Of a DNA stretch of 64,000 nucleotides, positions 33,458 to 41,455 are shown piece after piece. The stretch is from the NCBI GenBank assembly GCA_900549415.1, contig URNX01000014.1, forward strand, positions 5,586 to 69,585, read 5' to 3'. This DNA is from an uncultured bacterium. Its GTDB lineage: Bacteria > Verrucomicrobiota > Lentisphaeria > Victivallales > UBA1829. Every line of letters begins with the position of its first letter. The first letter of the stretch is position 1. The notes under the pieces were generated by a model, which was given only the letters and a program-made list of their open reading frames with translations, had not been told where the DNA came from and did no database searches. The position numbers and the translations under genes were made by a program.

Positions 33458-36457
33458 TTATTTTGACTCTGAAGAAACGCAGCCAAACGCCAGACGGTTC
33501 TGGAAAAAATCATTGCTTCCCGGAGTTCCCCATTCGAGCGACTGCATTTTCTGTTTTCCATGCGCGGCGTTGTTTGCTTTCCACGCGAAGCCGAGCCATT
33601 TTCCGTATTTCAGCGGGAACTCCAGACGGATCCTGTATCCGCCGTTTTCAAGCTTGACTTTCAGCTTGCACTCTTTTTCCTGAAGTCCGATCCCCTCCCC
33701 GTTCAGAAGCGTCAGCGGCTTCGTATCGTACGGGTTGATGAAAAAGCGGAAAACCTCCGGCGTGTAAACACCCGCGTGAGGAAGCGGCATCTGTTCCGGT
33801 GCGCGGTCGAAGAAGAACTCGAGTCCGTCACACTGCCACGCCTCGCGTCCGGCGTTCGGTCCCGACGGGACCGCATCCTTTACGCGAAACTCACAGACGA
33901 CGTTCCCTCCGGCAAGCGTCACACTCCCTTCCGAGGAGAATGTTTTATCCAGTGTGGAAAGAATCATTTTCCCTCCGTTCGCAACCGTTGCCGTTTCGAT
34001 GAAACGGCAGGGAGACTGACCGATCCGGTCTCCGAATTTGAAGAAATGGAAGAGCGGTTTTCCGGCAACGCCCGGCGTTACGGCAAGGGATTCATTCCGG
34101 AATTCCTGCGGTGCAAGCTGAAGCTGCAGCGGACTTTTTGCGCGGAGCAGTCCGCCTTTCAGTCCGGTCAGAACATTTTCCCTGTTCTGCGAAATGTTCC
34201 CGATCCGGAAGAACAGCCGATCGCCGATCTTTCTTGCGACCGGAGAGAACACCGGCTGTTCGAAGCGGATCTCCGGCTGTTCCAGTCTTTTCCGGAACTC
34301 CTCCGCCGTAAGTGAACCGGGCAGACAGTAAACCGGATTCGCCGTCACCGGAACAAAGCCCGAGGCAACCGGATTGCCGAGAACGTCATGAAGCTCCATT
34401 CCGGAAAGATTGATTGTCATTTTCCCGGTCGGCCGGTACTGCCACATCGCCGCGAGCGGCTTTCCGTTGCGTTCAAAACGGTAGATGACAAGTCCGTTGG
34501 AGCTTTTGTATTTCTTCACCGGCTTTGCCCCCTCGAAATGACGGGAAAGCGCATTCAGTGCAACGAAAATACTGTTCGGCGTCCAGGAATCGATTCCGTG
34601 CGGATTGTGGCTCGAACTCAACATTTGAGTCCAGAGCTGATTCTCATAAAGATCCATCGACTGCCGCACACCTTCCCCGAGGTCGGTCAGAATGCGCTGC
34701 GCCAGATGATGCGGATGCGCATTCGACTGCGCCGAAAATGAACGCTCCTGATCGTCGCGGTCATAAAGAAAGAAAAGTTCCGTGTTGAAAAGCGGTTTTC
34801 CCTTCACAATTTTCCGGATTTCCGCAATCTGTTCATCCGCCGGAGTCACCGAGGAGAGTGTCCGCGCATTGTACGGATGAAAGCTGACCGCGTCGAGATT
34901 TTCCAGCGCTCCGGCTTTCACGCATCCTCTCAGGTATCCCTGCACAATGCCGCCCATATCCCCGGTGACGCAGATTCCGAGCATCATGGCTTCCGGATTC
35001 TCCTCCTTCATCGCGCGGTACGCCGCCGCAAGATACCTGGAATAAAGTTCCGGACTCATGAAAAGATTCGGTTCGTTCATGAATTCATAAAGCCGGATGC
35101 GTTTTCCCGCATGTCTGACAAACGCACGGACATAACGCTCAAAAAGTTCCTCGGGAGGTGTGCGGACAATAAACTTCGGGTGCGTTCCGGCGGGATTCTT
35201 TTCAACCAGCGTTGTTTTCTCCGCAAGCCACTGCGGGTACGGCGTGTTGTTCTGTCCTTTGATCTCCATCATCTGCCCGAAACACGGCATGAGAGAAACG
35301 TTGTGCTTCTCCGCAACTCCGGTCCAGTAATCCATCTCGCTGAAATCAAATTTTCCCTCCTGCGGCTCCACCAGACGCCAGTCCGTGACCGGATACGCCA
35401 TTGTCCGCACGAGGCGACAGCCCATCAGTTCAAGCAGACGGTATTTTTCCTCCGGAGAATCCCCGACTCCAAGACGGCAGACATTTCCGTTGTAGAAGGA
35501 AATCTCGCCAGCATTCACAATCGCCGTGCAGAAATCGTTCATCGGGTCGAGTTTCTCCCCCGGAACATATTTTCCGACGGCGCAGACAAGCGCATCAAGG
35601 TGTTCGGCGGCAATCGCGCTCCTGCGCGGAACAATGCGGAAAGCGCCGTAGCGGGAAAGCGTAAACCGGAGCGTTGTTTTCAGCACCTCTCCCGGTGCAA
35701 GATCATACGGCAAAGTTCCGCTCTGCACAACCTCCCCGGTCTGGTCGCCGGTCATATCGAACACGGCATTCCCGGAAAGCCGCTTTTCCGAATTGTTGCG
35801 GAGATACGCCGTAACGGCTGCGGACTTCTTTTCTCCGCGCCCGAAAACCAATACTTTTTCTTCCGGAACGAGCGCAATGCTCAACGCGGGCGACGCCGCG
35901 GCGTCCCCGGGTTTTTCCACCCGGATATTGTCGATCCAGAGACTCCCGGTTGTCGCCCCGGGCGCCCCCTGGCAGACCTGAAGCTGCCATTCGCCAATAA
36001 CTTTTTGCGTATCGAATTCAAAACTGAACTCCTGCCACTCTGTCGTAACCGGGAAGACTTTGGAGCGCATATTCCATACGCCGTCCGCATCAATGCAGAC
36101 CGCCCGCAGGATCACCTTCTTCACGCCTTCGCTTCCGCGCATGGCGCAGCCGATTGTGACCTTGGCATTGGCGGGAAGATGTATTCTCTTTGTCCGCAGC
36201 TGGAAAAATTCGCCGAACGGGTTGTCAATGCGCAGAGAATATTTTCCCTGAAACGGATTTTCCGGATCGGCGGCCGGCTGGGAGAACCGCATCTCCGGAT
36301 TCGTTTTCGGATTCAGCAGCCGCCAGAGCGCGAACCCGGCGGTTCCCATTTCCGCGCCGGAATTGAAAAACAGATTCCCGGCGGAAAGCAGACTTGCCTG
36401 CAGGAGACCCGCAAGACACAAAAAGCGTTTTCCGGAACAAGTATTCAGAATAGACAT
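33458..36457 (-). CDS. Secreted multi-domain glycoside hydrolase, clan GH-A (GH39-like)
   Basis: A 999-residue exported enzyme. After a signal peptide (about residues 1-26) comes a CBM-like sandwich (about 27-185, ending LWIDNIRVEKPG) and a bacterial Ig-like segment (about 195-295). A GH-A TIM barrel follows with acid/base E462 in EFMNEPNLF and probable nucleophile E560 in LFNTELFF. The C-terminal region (about 720-999) contains a CBM9-like domain (ECR-like start, then GLEFFFDRAPEQM). Domain order resembles GH39 xylosidase-like enzymes, but the specificity is open. It is the largest gene of the operon. Confidence 0.82.
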   Translation of the reverse strand: MSILNTCSGKRFLCLAGLLQASLLSAGNLFFNSGAEMGTAGFALWRLLNPKTNPEMRFSQPAADPENPFQGKYSLRIDNPFGEFFQLRTKRIHLPANAKVTIGCAMRGSEGVKKVILRAVCIDADGVWNMRSKVFPVTTEWQEFSFEFDTQKVIGEWQLQVCQGAPGATTGSLWIDNIRVEKPGDAAASPALSIALVPEEKVLVFGRGEKKSAAVTAYLRNNSEKRLSGNAVFDMTGDQTGEVVQSGTLPYDLAPGEVLKTTLRFTLSRYGAFRIVPRRSAIAAEHLDALVCAVGKYVPGEKLDPMNDFCTAIVNAGEISFYNGNVCRLGVGDSPEEKYRLLELMGCRLVRTMAYPVTDWRLVEPQEGKFDFSEMDYWTGVAEKHNVSLMPCFGQMMEIKGQNNTPYPQWLAEKTTLVEKNPAGTHPKFIVRTPPEELFERYVRAFVRHAGKRIRLYEFMNEPNLFMSPELYSRYLAAAYRAMKEENPEAMMLGICVTGDMGGIVQGYLRGCVKAGALENLDAVSFHPYNARTLSSVTPADEQIAEIRKIVKGKPLFNTELFFLYDRDDQERSFSAQSNAHPHHLAQRILTDLGEGVRQSMDLYENQLWTQMLSSSHNPHGIDSWTPNSIFVALNALSRHFEGAKPVKKYKSSNGLVIYRFERNGKPLAAMWQYRPTGKMTINLSGMELHDVLGNPVASGFVPVTANPVYCLPGSLTAEEFRKRLEQPEIRFEQPVFSPVARKIGDRLFFRIGNISQNRENVLTGLKGGLLRAKSPLQLQLAPQEFRNESLAVTPGVAGKPLFHFFKFGDRIGQSPCRFIETATVANGGKMILSTLDKTFSSEGSVTLAGGNVVCEFRVKDAVPSGPNAGREAWQCDGLEFFFDRAPEQMPLPHAGVYTPEVFRFFINPYDTKPLTLLNGEGIGLQEKECKLKVKLENGGYRIRLEFPLKYGKWLGFAWKANNAAHGKQKMQSLEWGTPGSNDFFQNRLAFGCVSSESK

Positions 36458-36472
36458 GTGGACTCCTCCGTG

Positions 36473-37291
36473 TTATTGGGTAATCACGGTTCCGTTGGAA
36501 TCGCAAACATCCAGTTTCTGCGAACCGTAAACAAAATTGTGTTCCGTCTGAAGCCGGCTCAGCTTCGCCGCTCTTGCGCTGCCGTCAAGCATGGCGCAGT
36601 TCGCGCGTCCGCCATGCATAAGAGCGGAGTAGAATTTGTTCAAAGAGAAGTAGAAACCTGCGCACTTTTGCGCATAATTCATGTTCAGAGTATCCATGTA
36701 CAGCACAGTGGAACTCGGTCTGTTCTTCGGAACTCCGGCCCGTTCGATCTTGCCGAGCGAATTGATCATCCACGCCTTTTTCGTTCCCTGAACTCCTCCG
36801 ACCTCAGGATTCGGCGCATCATAAGCACCGAAAAGATTAAAGTTGATTCCGAAACTCTGCGCTTCCACTCTCTGGGACGGCGACCACGGCATTTCCGGAC
36901 AGTGCATCGAATTGAATTTTGCTACCTTCGCCGTTTCGCCAATAACACCGCTGACTTCCGCATACGTTTTCCCCGTGGAGTGCGCGTACAGAATCCCCGC
37001 CCAGAATTCATCTTCCGGGTTCGGCCCTTTCGAGGGAACAATATAATCGTTGAAATCATTCGCATACAGCGTCGTCATCGTCCCGCACGTCTTCAGATTG
37101 TTGAGACATGTGATGCTTCTCGCTTTCGCTCTCGCCTGATTCAAAGCCGGCAGAAGCAGCCCGGCAAGGATGGCGATGATGGCAATTACCACAAGGAGCT
37201 CTATGAGGGTAAATCTACGGAATCCGCCCGCAAAACGGACTCTGCGGTGTTTCCGGAACTGAACAGAAAAAACGGGGGTTTTCGTTTTCAT
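36473..37291 (-). CDS. Pseudopilin-like H-X9-DG protein
   Basis: A 272-residue protein with a class III (prepilin-type) signal: a basic leader, then FTLIELLVVIAIIAILAGLLLPALNQARAKA starting near residue 27, the hydrophobic helix of type II secretion pseudopilins. The C-terminus has the H-X9-DG motif (HGGRANCAML-DG). Proteins of this class are greatly expanded in Lentisphaerota and Planctomycetota; their function is unsettled. Its location inside a glycosidase operon, immediately before a secreted GH-A enzyme, suggests a role in surface handling of the same glycan. Its upstream gap holds a strong hairpin. Confidence 0.9.
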   Translation of the reverse strand: MKTKTPVFSVQFRKHRRVRFAGGFRRFTLIELLVVIAIIAILAGLLLPALNQARAKARSITCLNNLKTCGTMTTLYANDFNDYIVPSKGPNPEDEFWAGILYAHSTGKTYAEVSGVIGETAKVAKFNSMHCPEMPWSPSQRVEAQSFGINFNLFGAYDAPNPEVGGVQGTKKAWMINSLGKIERAGVPKNRPSSTVLYMDTLNMNYAQKCAGFYFSLNKFYSALMHGGRANCAMLDGSARAAKLSRLQTEHNFVYGSQKLDVCDSNGTVITQ

Positions 37292-37328
37292 AAGTAATTT
37301 CTTTTTCCTTTGTTTTTTGTTATTTCAG

Positions 37329-37356
37329 GCGGCGGCCTGCTCGAACAGACCGCCGC
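37329..37356 (-). other. Intercistronic hairpin between the GH99-like and H-X9-DG genes
   Basis: GCGGCGGCCTG (37329-37339) pairs with CAGACCGCCGC (37346-37356) with a single mismatch and a 6-base loop. On the minus strand, the direction of transcription, no T-run follows, so it is more likely an mRNA processing or stability element or an attenuator-like brake than a full terminator. On the plus strand GTTTTC follows. Confidence 0.55.
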
Positions 37357-37370
37357 GTTTTCATTGGAAC

Positions 37371-38501
37371 TCAACACTCAGCATACGGTTTCAGAGCATC
37401 GCGGATCGCCTCAAGCATCTTCATGCCGTAAAAGTTGTCCGGCTCCAGATAGCTTCCCTCGGTCCACTCATTCCAGGCGTTGAAGAACATGATCCGTTCA
37501 TCGGCCGGACGCGTCATCAGGAGCTCCGCCGTCTTGCGGGTTGCATCCGCAAGTTTTTCGGGAGAGCTTTCCATAACCGCCATCCACGGATAACAGGGCG
37601 TCGGGTCGTAAACTTCCGACTGAATCGTGCGCGGAGAGGGATCCCATCCGGTTGTAATGACCGGATAAAACGGGAACGGCAGAGCCTGCATTGTCTTTTT
37701 CGCGACTTCGATATAATCGTCCGCCATTTCCTGAAAATCGACGCGAGGGAACTCCTGCATCCACTTTTCGGAAAGGCAGACGCAGTTGTAGCTTGTGCAG
37801 CTGTCGAACCCGGCCTTGATAACCTGATCATGCCGCGCCGCGCTCTGGGGACTGCGGTCGAGCATGTCGAGCCCCACCGCGTTCAGATGAAGTCCGGTAA
37901 GCCCCGCGGCCTTCGCTCTCGCCCGGAAATCCTCAAGCACTTCCGCGGCGTCTTCCACTCCGCCCATCTGGGAAATGAATCTGGAAATCGCATAGATGGA
38001 GAAATACGGTTTCCCGTTGATTTTCCAGTAGTTCGGCTGAGTAAGATAATGTTCGATGAGATAATCCCAGACATACAGAATCGTATCCTTGCGGGTCGTC
38101 CACGGGAAAGTGATTTTGTAATTGGCGGTATCGCGGTTGCCCGGATGAAAATTTTTCCAGTCGTGGTTTGCCCACATCAGGGCGAATTTCATGCGGCTGC
38201 GGTTCGGAGCTCCGAGAAAACCTTCGTTCAGCGCCCGTTCGAGGAAGGGTCCCTCATACCAGTACCAGTCGAAAATGAACGCATCAAGTCCGTGATCCGC
38301 CGCGGCGTCGATCTTCTTCGCCATCACAGCGGGATCCGCTTCGTCTTCGTACCCCCATGCGGGGATTTTCGGCTGCATGTGACCGGGGAAACGCGCCCCC
38401 GCATGTTTCATCAGCTCCCATTCCGTCCACCCCTTGCCGTGAACCGCTTCATTGCGCGGATCGACATGGAAATTCGGGAAATAATATACCGCCGTCTGCA
38501 T
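37371..38501 (-). CDS. GH99-like / WbsX-family protein
   Basis: A 376-residue protein without a signal peptide. Its start (AVYYFPNFHVDPRNEAVHGKGWTEW) and the segments GLDAFIFDWYWYEG and FALMWANHDW are the characteristic blocks of the GH99-like WbsX family, and MFFNAWNEWTEGSYLEPDN near the end matches the family's C-terminal block. Members are either endo-acting mannan hydrolases or polysaccharide-synthesis proteins; context with mannosidase and rhamnosidase favours hydrolysis. It is the first gene of the minus-strand glycan operon, with an excellent promoter and SD (GGAGG). A second WbsX domain is inside the large protein at 57517. Confidence 0.87.
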   Translation of the reverse strand: MQTAVYYFPNFHVDPRNEAVHGKGWTEWELMKHAGARFPGHMQPKIPAWGYEDEADPAVMAKKIDAAADHGLDAFIFDWYWYEGPFLERALNEGFLGAPNRSRMKFALMWANHDWKNFHPGNRDTANYKITFPWTTRKDTILYVWDYLIEHYLTQPNYWKINGKPYFSIYAISRFISQMGGVEDAAEVLEDFRARAKAAGLTGLHLNAVGLDMLDRSPQSAARHDQVIKAGFDSCTSYNCVCLSEKWMQEFPRVDFQEMADDYIEVAKKTMQALPFPFYPVITTGWDPSPRTIQSEVYDPTPCYPWMAVMESSPEKLADATRKTAELLMTRPADERIMFFNAWNEWTEGSYLEPDNFYGMKMLEAIRDALKPYAEC

Positions 38502-38545
38502 AATTCCATACCTCCGGATGTTGGTTGATTTTGTTCTTTCGTTAT

Positions 38546-38574
38546 ATTATAGCACAAAACCAGCCGTTTGTGAA
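38546..38574 (-). promoter_or_regulatory. Promoter of the minus-strand glycan operon
   Basis: On the minus strand TTCACA (38569-38574) and the consensus TATAAT (38546-38551) are exactly 17 bases apart, about 45 bases upstream of the GH99-like start. This is among the clearest promoters in the window and probably drives about 12.6 kb. Confidence 0.72.
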
Positions 38575-38620
38575 TGCCTAATAGAGACAAAAACATATCT
38601 TTTTGTCCCCGGCAGATTTC

Positions 38621-39472
38621 TTATTCCGGATCGGCGGAAATATTCTTCTCCGGAGAGAAACGGTTGCGTTTGCGGTATTCGCGCGGGGAAATGGCAAGAT
38701 GCTGTTTGAAGAAACGCGAAAAATAGAATTCATTGCAGAACTGAAAATGATCCGCGATCTCCCGGATCGTCATATCGGAGGAGGAAAGATATTCCGCCGC
38801 TTTCGTCGCAAGAATGCGGTTGAAGAAACGCTTCGGGGAGAAACCTGTGTCGTAAATGAATTTCTTGATGAACGTTTTCCGGTTCATGCGCATCACCTCC
38901 GCCATCTGTTCCACATTGATGCCCGCATGACAGTTGTGCAGGAAATAATCAAAAAGCGGCGCATAATGAGAATAGGTCGGCAGAAGCCGCTCCACGGAAA
39001 AATGCGTATTCAATACAAAATCCGCAATGAAATCCCAGCAAAGCGCGCGCATGAAGGCGGTGAGCAGGAAACGGTCCGGATTGAGAAGCATCCGGTTGAT
39101 CGTTTCAATCCGTCTCCCGTCGATTTTATGATACAGCCTGTCGCACTGGCTGAAAAGGTCGATCCCGCAATAGAGCTCCATATAAAAATGGATGGAAAGA
39201 TGCCGCATGGAAGCGCTCTGGTCATGGGTTATTTCATGAAACGCAGGAACCAGCACAATGGTTCCGGGAGTCAGCCGGACGGTTTCATTCGCATCGGAGA
39301 AAGAGGACTCTTCACTGTCTTCCAGAATGCAGATCAGGCGGTTGCACGGAAGTCGGCTCTTCCATTTTCCTGAATTGTATCCGTAAAAAAAATCGCGGAA
39401 GTGCAAACTCAGCTGATCGCAGAAAGGACGGATTCCGTATTCGTCAAAATGAGAGATTTCCACGCGTTTCAT
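38621..39472 (-). CDS. AraC-family transcriptional regulator
   Basis: A 283-residue regulator with an N-terminal cupin-like ligand domain (GTIVLVPAFHEITHD around residues 70-85) and a C-terminal AraC double HTH. The first helix pair includes INVEQMAEVMRMNRKTFIKKFIYDTGFSP and the second MTIREIADHFQFCNEFYFSRFFKQHLAISPREYRK. It lies upstream of, and on the same strand as, the glycan operon and is divergent from a LacI-family gene, so it is the likely local activator of that operon. AAAGGAG precedes the ATG. Confidence 0.92.
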   Translation of the reverse strand: MKRVEISHFDEYGIRPFCDQLSLHFRDFFYGYNSGKWKSRLPCNRLICILEDSEESSFSDANETVRLTPGTIVLVPAFHEITHDQSASMRHLSIHFYMELYCGIDLFSQCDRLYHKIDGRRIETINRMLLNPDRFLLTAFMRALCWDFIADFVLNTHFSVERLLPTYSHYAPLFDYFLHNCHAGINVEQMAEVMRMNRKTFIKKFIYDTGFSPKRFFNRILATKAAEYLSSSDMTIREIADHFQFCNEFYFSRFFKQHLAISPREYRKRNRFSPEKNISADPE

Positions 39473-39513
39473 TCATTTTCTCCTTTATCTCAGCCTTCAG
39501 GATTCCTCTTTTT

Positions 39514-39542
39514 ACTATATCCTCCGGTATTTCAGAAATCAA
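39514..39542 (-). promoter_or_regulatory. Promoter of the AraC gene
   Basis: On the minus strand TTGATT (39537-39542) and TATAGT (39514-39519) are 17 bases apart, about 40 bases upstream of the araC-type start. Confidence 0.6.
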
Positions 39543-39622
39543 GAAAACTGTCTGTTTGAATTCAGAAAAACAGAAAAAATTATCAGAGGAAACTTTTTCT
39601 GCAAAAAATACTTTTCAGCATC

Positions 39623-39650
39623 TTGACTTTTCCGGAAAGCGGAGTATAAT
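39623..39650 (+). promoter_or_regulatory. Promoter of the LacI-pseudopilin-GH5 operon
   Basis: TTGACT (39623-39628) and a consensus TATAAT (39645-39650) are separated by 16 bases. Transcription should start near 39657, which rules out coding starts further upstream and supports the ATG at 39691 (or a GTG at 39661). Confidence 0.7.
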
Positions 39651-39690
39651 AACATCAAAAGTGAAAATATTTACAGTTTTGAGTACAAAC

Positions 39691-40734
39691 ATGAAGAGCA
39701 AAATAACCATAACGGAGATTGCGGCGGCGTGCGGAGTCACGACTGCCACGGTTTCCAGAGTCATCAACAATCAGCCGGGAGTCCGCAAGGAGGTCCGGAA
39801 GTTTGTTCAACGCTATATCGACCAGCTCGGATGGCAGTGCTCAAGCCTGAAAACACGTCTGCCGAAACTCTCCGGCGGAAAAACGGTGTTCATTCTCTGC
39901 CGCGCCAATCTGCTCAACGGCGGCGGACGCTATTCCGCGCAGGAAGCCCTTCAACTTCTGATCGAACGCCTTGAAGCGGAAGGATATCTTCCTTTCACCA
40001 TTTTCGGGCAGACCATGCAGATTCTCGAAAAATGCCGCGAATTCAAACCGCATGCGGTTGTTCTCTTCACCAAAAATTCCTGGATGGAAGAGCCGATCCG
40101 CAAACTCATCAAACTCGGCATCCGGGTCGTCGCCGCATACGGAAATGAATTTACGGGCAGCTGTCCGCAAATCCATTCAGACTATGCGGACGCGGTAAAA
40201 AAAGCCGTCCGCCGCTTCCGCTCTCTCAATTGTTCAAAAATCGGACTTTTTGCGGGAAACGGGCTTCATGTCCATCCAGAAACACTCGAAGACATTCCGA
40301 TGTCGTGGGTCCGAAATATCGCGGAAGCGCTCGAAAACTCGCTTCCCGATTTCTCGCTCAAAGGGAATGTCATCAGCGACAACTTCGGCGCCCGCGGCGA
40401 GTTGCGGAATTGTCTGGAAAACGGACGTTTTGACGGCTGGATCTGCTGCGGACGCACCATGCTTTACCAGTTCACACAGGAGGCGGAATCCGCCGGTCTC
40501 CGCATTCCGGAGGATCTCCCCGTTCTCGCATTCTCTTCCGGAAATCTGGAATTCGAACCTCCGCTGCGGGTCGGACATTTCGTTTCCCAAACCGCACTCA
40601 TTGCGGATCAGCTCTTCCGCTGGATCTCGGCGGAAGTCTTCCCCGAAACTGTTGAAGTCGCCCTTCCCTGCCTCTTTCAGGCAGGAAGCGCTGAATATAA
40701 AACAAAAACAAACTCAGGAGGAAAGAGAGAATGA
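39691..40734 (+). CDS. LacI-family transcriptional regulator
   Basis: A 347-residue regulator. The N-terminal HTH is ITITEIAAACGVTTATVSRVINN with the hinge region following, then a periplasmic-binding-protein-like sensor domain from about residue 65 to the end. The predicted promoter immediately upstream fixes the start at 39691, though no strong SD is seen. The last 4 bases overlap the H-X9-DG gene, and a GH5 gene follows, so this repressor is coupled to the operon it probably controls. The divergent AraC gene suggests a shared control region. Confidence 0.88.
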   Translation: MKSKITITEIAAACGVTTATVSRVINNQPGVRKEVRKFVQRYIDQLGWQCSSLKTRLPKLSGGKTVFILCRANLLNGGGRYSAQEALQLLIERLEAEGYLPFTIFGQTMQILEKCREFKPHAVVLFTKNSWMEEPIRKLIKLGIRVVAAYGNEFTGSCPQIHSDYADAVKKAVRRFRSLNCSKIGLFAGNGLHVHPETLEDIPMSWVRNIAEALENSLPDFSLKGNVISDNFGARGELRNCLENGRFDGWICCGRTMLYQFTQEAESAGLRIPEDLPVLAFSSGNLEFEPPLRVGHFVSQTALIADQLFRWISAEVFPETVEVALPCLFQAGSAEYKTKTNSGGKRE

Positions 40735-41453
40735 AACCCCGAAAACAAAAACAAAGCAGGTTAACGCTCATAGAACTCTTAGTGGTAATTGCAATCATAG
40801 CAATTCTTGCCGCAATGCTTCTGCCTGCGCTGAGCGCGGCACGGGCAAAGGGACGCGACATCAGCTGCGCCTCAAATCTGAAGCAGATCGGAACCGGACT
40901 CCGGCTCTATCTGGACAACAGCAATGAATTCATGCCGAAAAGCACCGGAAATCTCGCAGCGAATCAGGGCAAGTGGGACGATATGATATTCGCAACGCTG
41001 TTTCCGAACCTCAAACCGGCGGACAATATGATCTTCCCCGCTTCAACCTGGGCGGTTCCCATGAAACCGCGCGCTCCGTTCGACTGCCCCACCTCCGACG
41101 CTTCCGCGCCGCGGACTCTCCGGAACGATTACGGACTCAACTCCGCCATGCTCGGCATTTCCGCCAAACGCATCGCCCGCCCCTCCGCACGCGGAACTGT
41201 CATGGATATGGTGAAATACAACGCCAGTTTCCCGCTCTCCGTCCTGACGGGAACCACAGTCGCGGATTATGACGGGCTTTTCGCCACGGAGCAGGAAGTC
41301 CGCCGCCACAATTCCAGACGCGGCATCAACGTCCTTTATTTTGACGGTCATGTGGAAGGCAAAGCACATGCCGCCATTCCCCGCTCGCAGGGAACTTCCG
41401 CAGAACAGTATTTCTGGGGAGGCGGAGACAACGGCAAAAACGGAGGTCTTTAA
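40731..41453 (+). CDS. Pseudopilin-like H-X9-DG-type protein
   Basis: A 240-residue protein with a prepilin-type N-terminus (basic leader, then LTLIELLVVIAIIAILAAMLLPALSAARAKG) and a C-terminal variant of the H-X9-DG motif; here 11 residues separate the His from DG (HNSRRGINVLYFDGHV). At the expected cleavage site the residue before LTLIE is Arg rather than Gly. It is coupled to the LacI gene by a 4-base overlap and lies 2 bases before the GH5 gene. Similar in layout to the H-X9-DG gene at 36473, again next to a secreted glycosidase. Confidence 0.88.
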   Translation: MKPRKQKQSRLTLIELLVVIAIIAILAAMLLPALSAARAKGRDISCASNLKQIGTGLRLYLDNSNEFMPKSTGNLAANQGKWDDMIFATLFPNLKPADNMIFPASTWAVPMKPRAPFDCPTSDASAPRTLRNDYGLNSAMLGISAKRIARPSARGTVMDMVKYNASFPLSVLTGTTVADYDGLFATEQEVRRHNSRRGINVLYFDGHVEGKAHAAIPRSQGTSAEQYFWGGGDNGKNGGL

Positions 41454-41455
41454 TT

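Noticed and set aside
34877..37297. Long plus-strand reading frame (806 codons) opposite the GH39-like and pseudopilin genes
   Set aside because: Antisense shadow: translation is Arg/His/Phe-rich without domains, and the opposite strand carries signal peptides and catalytic motifs.
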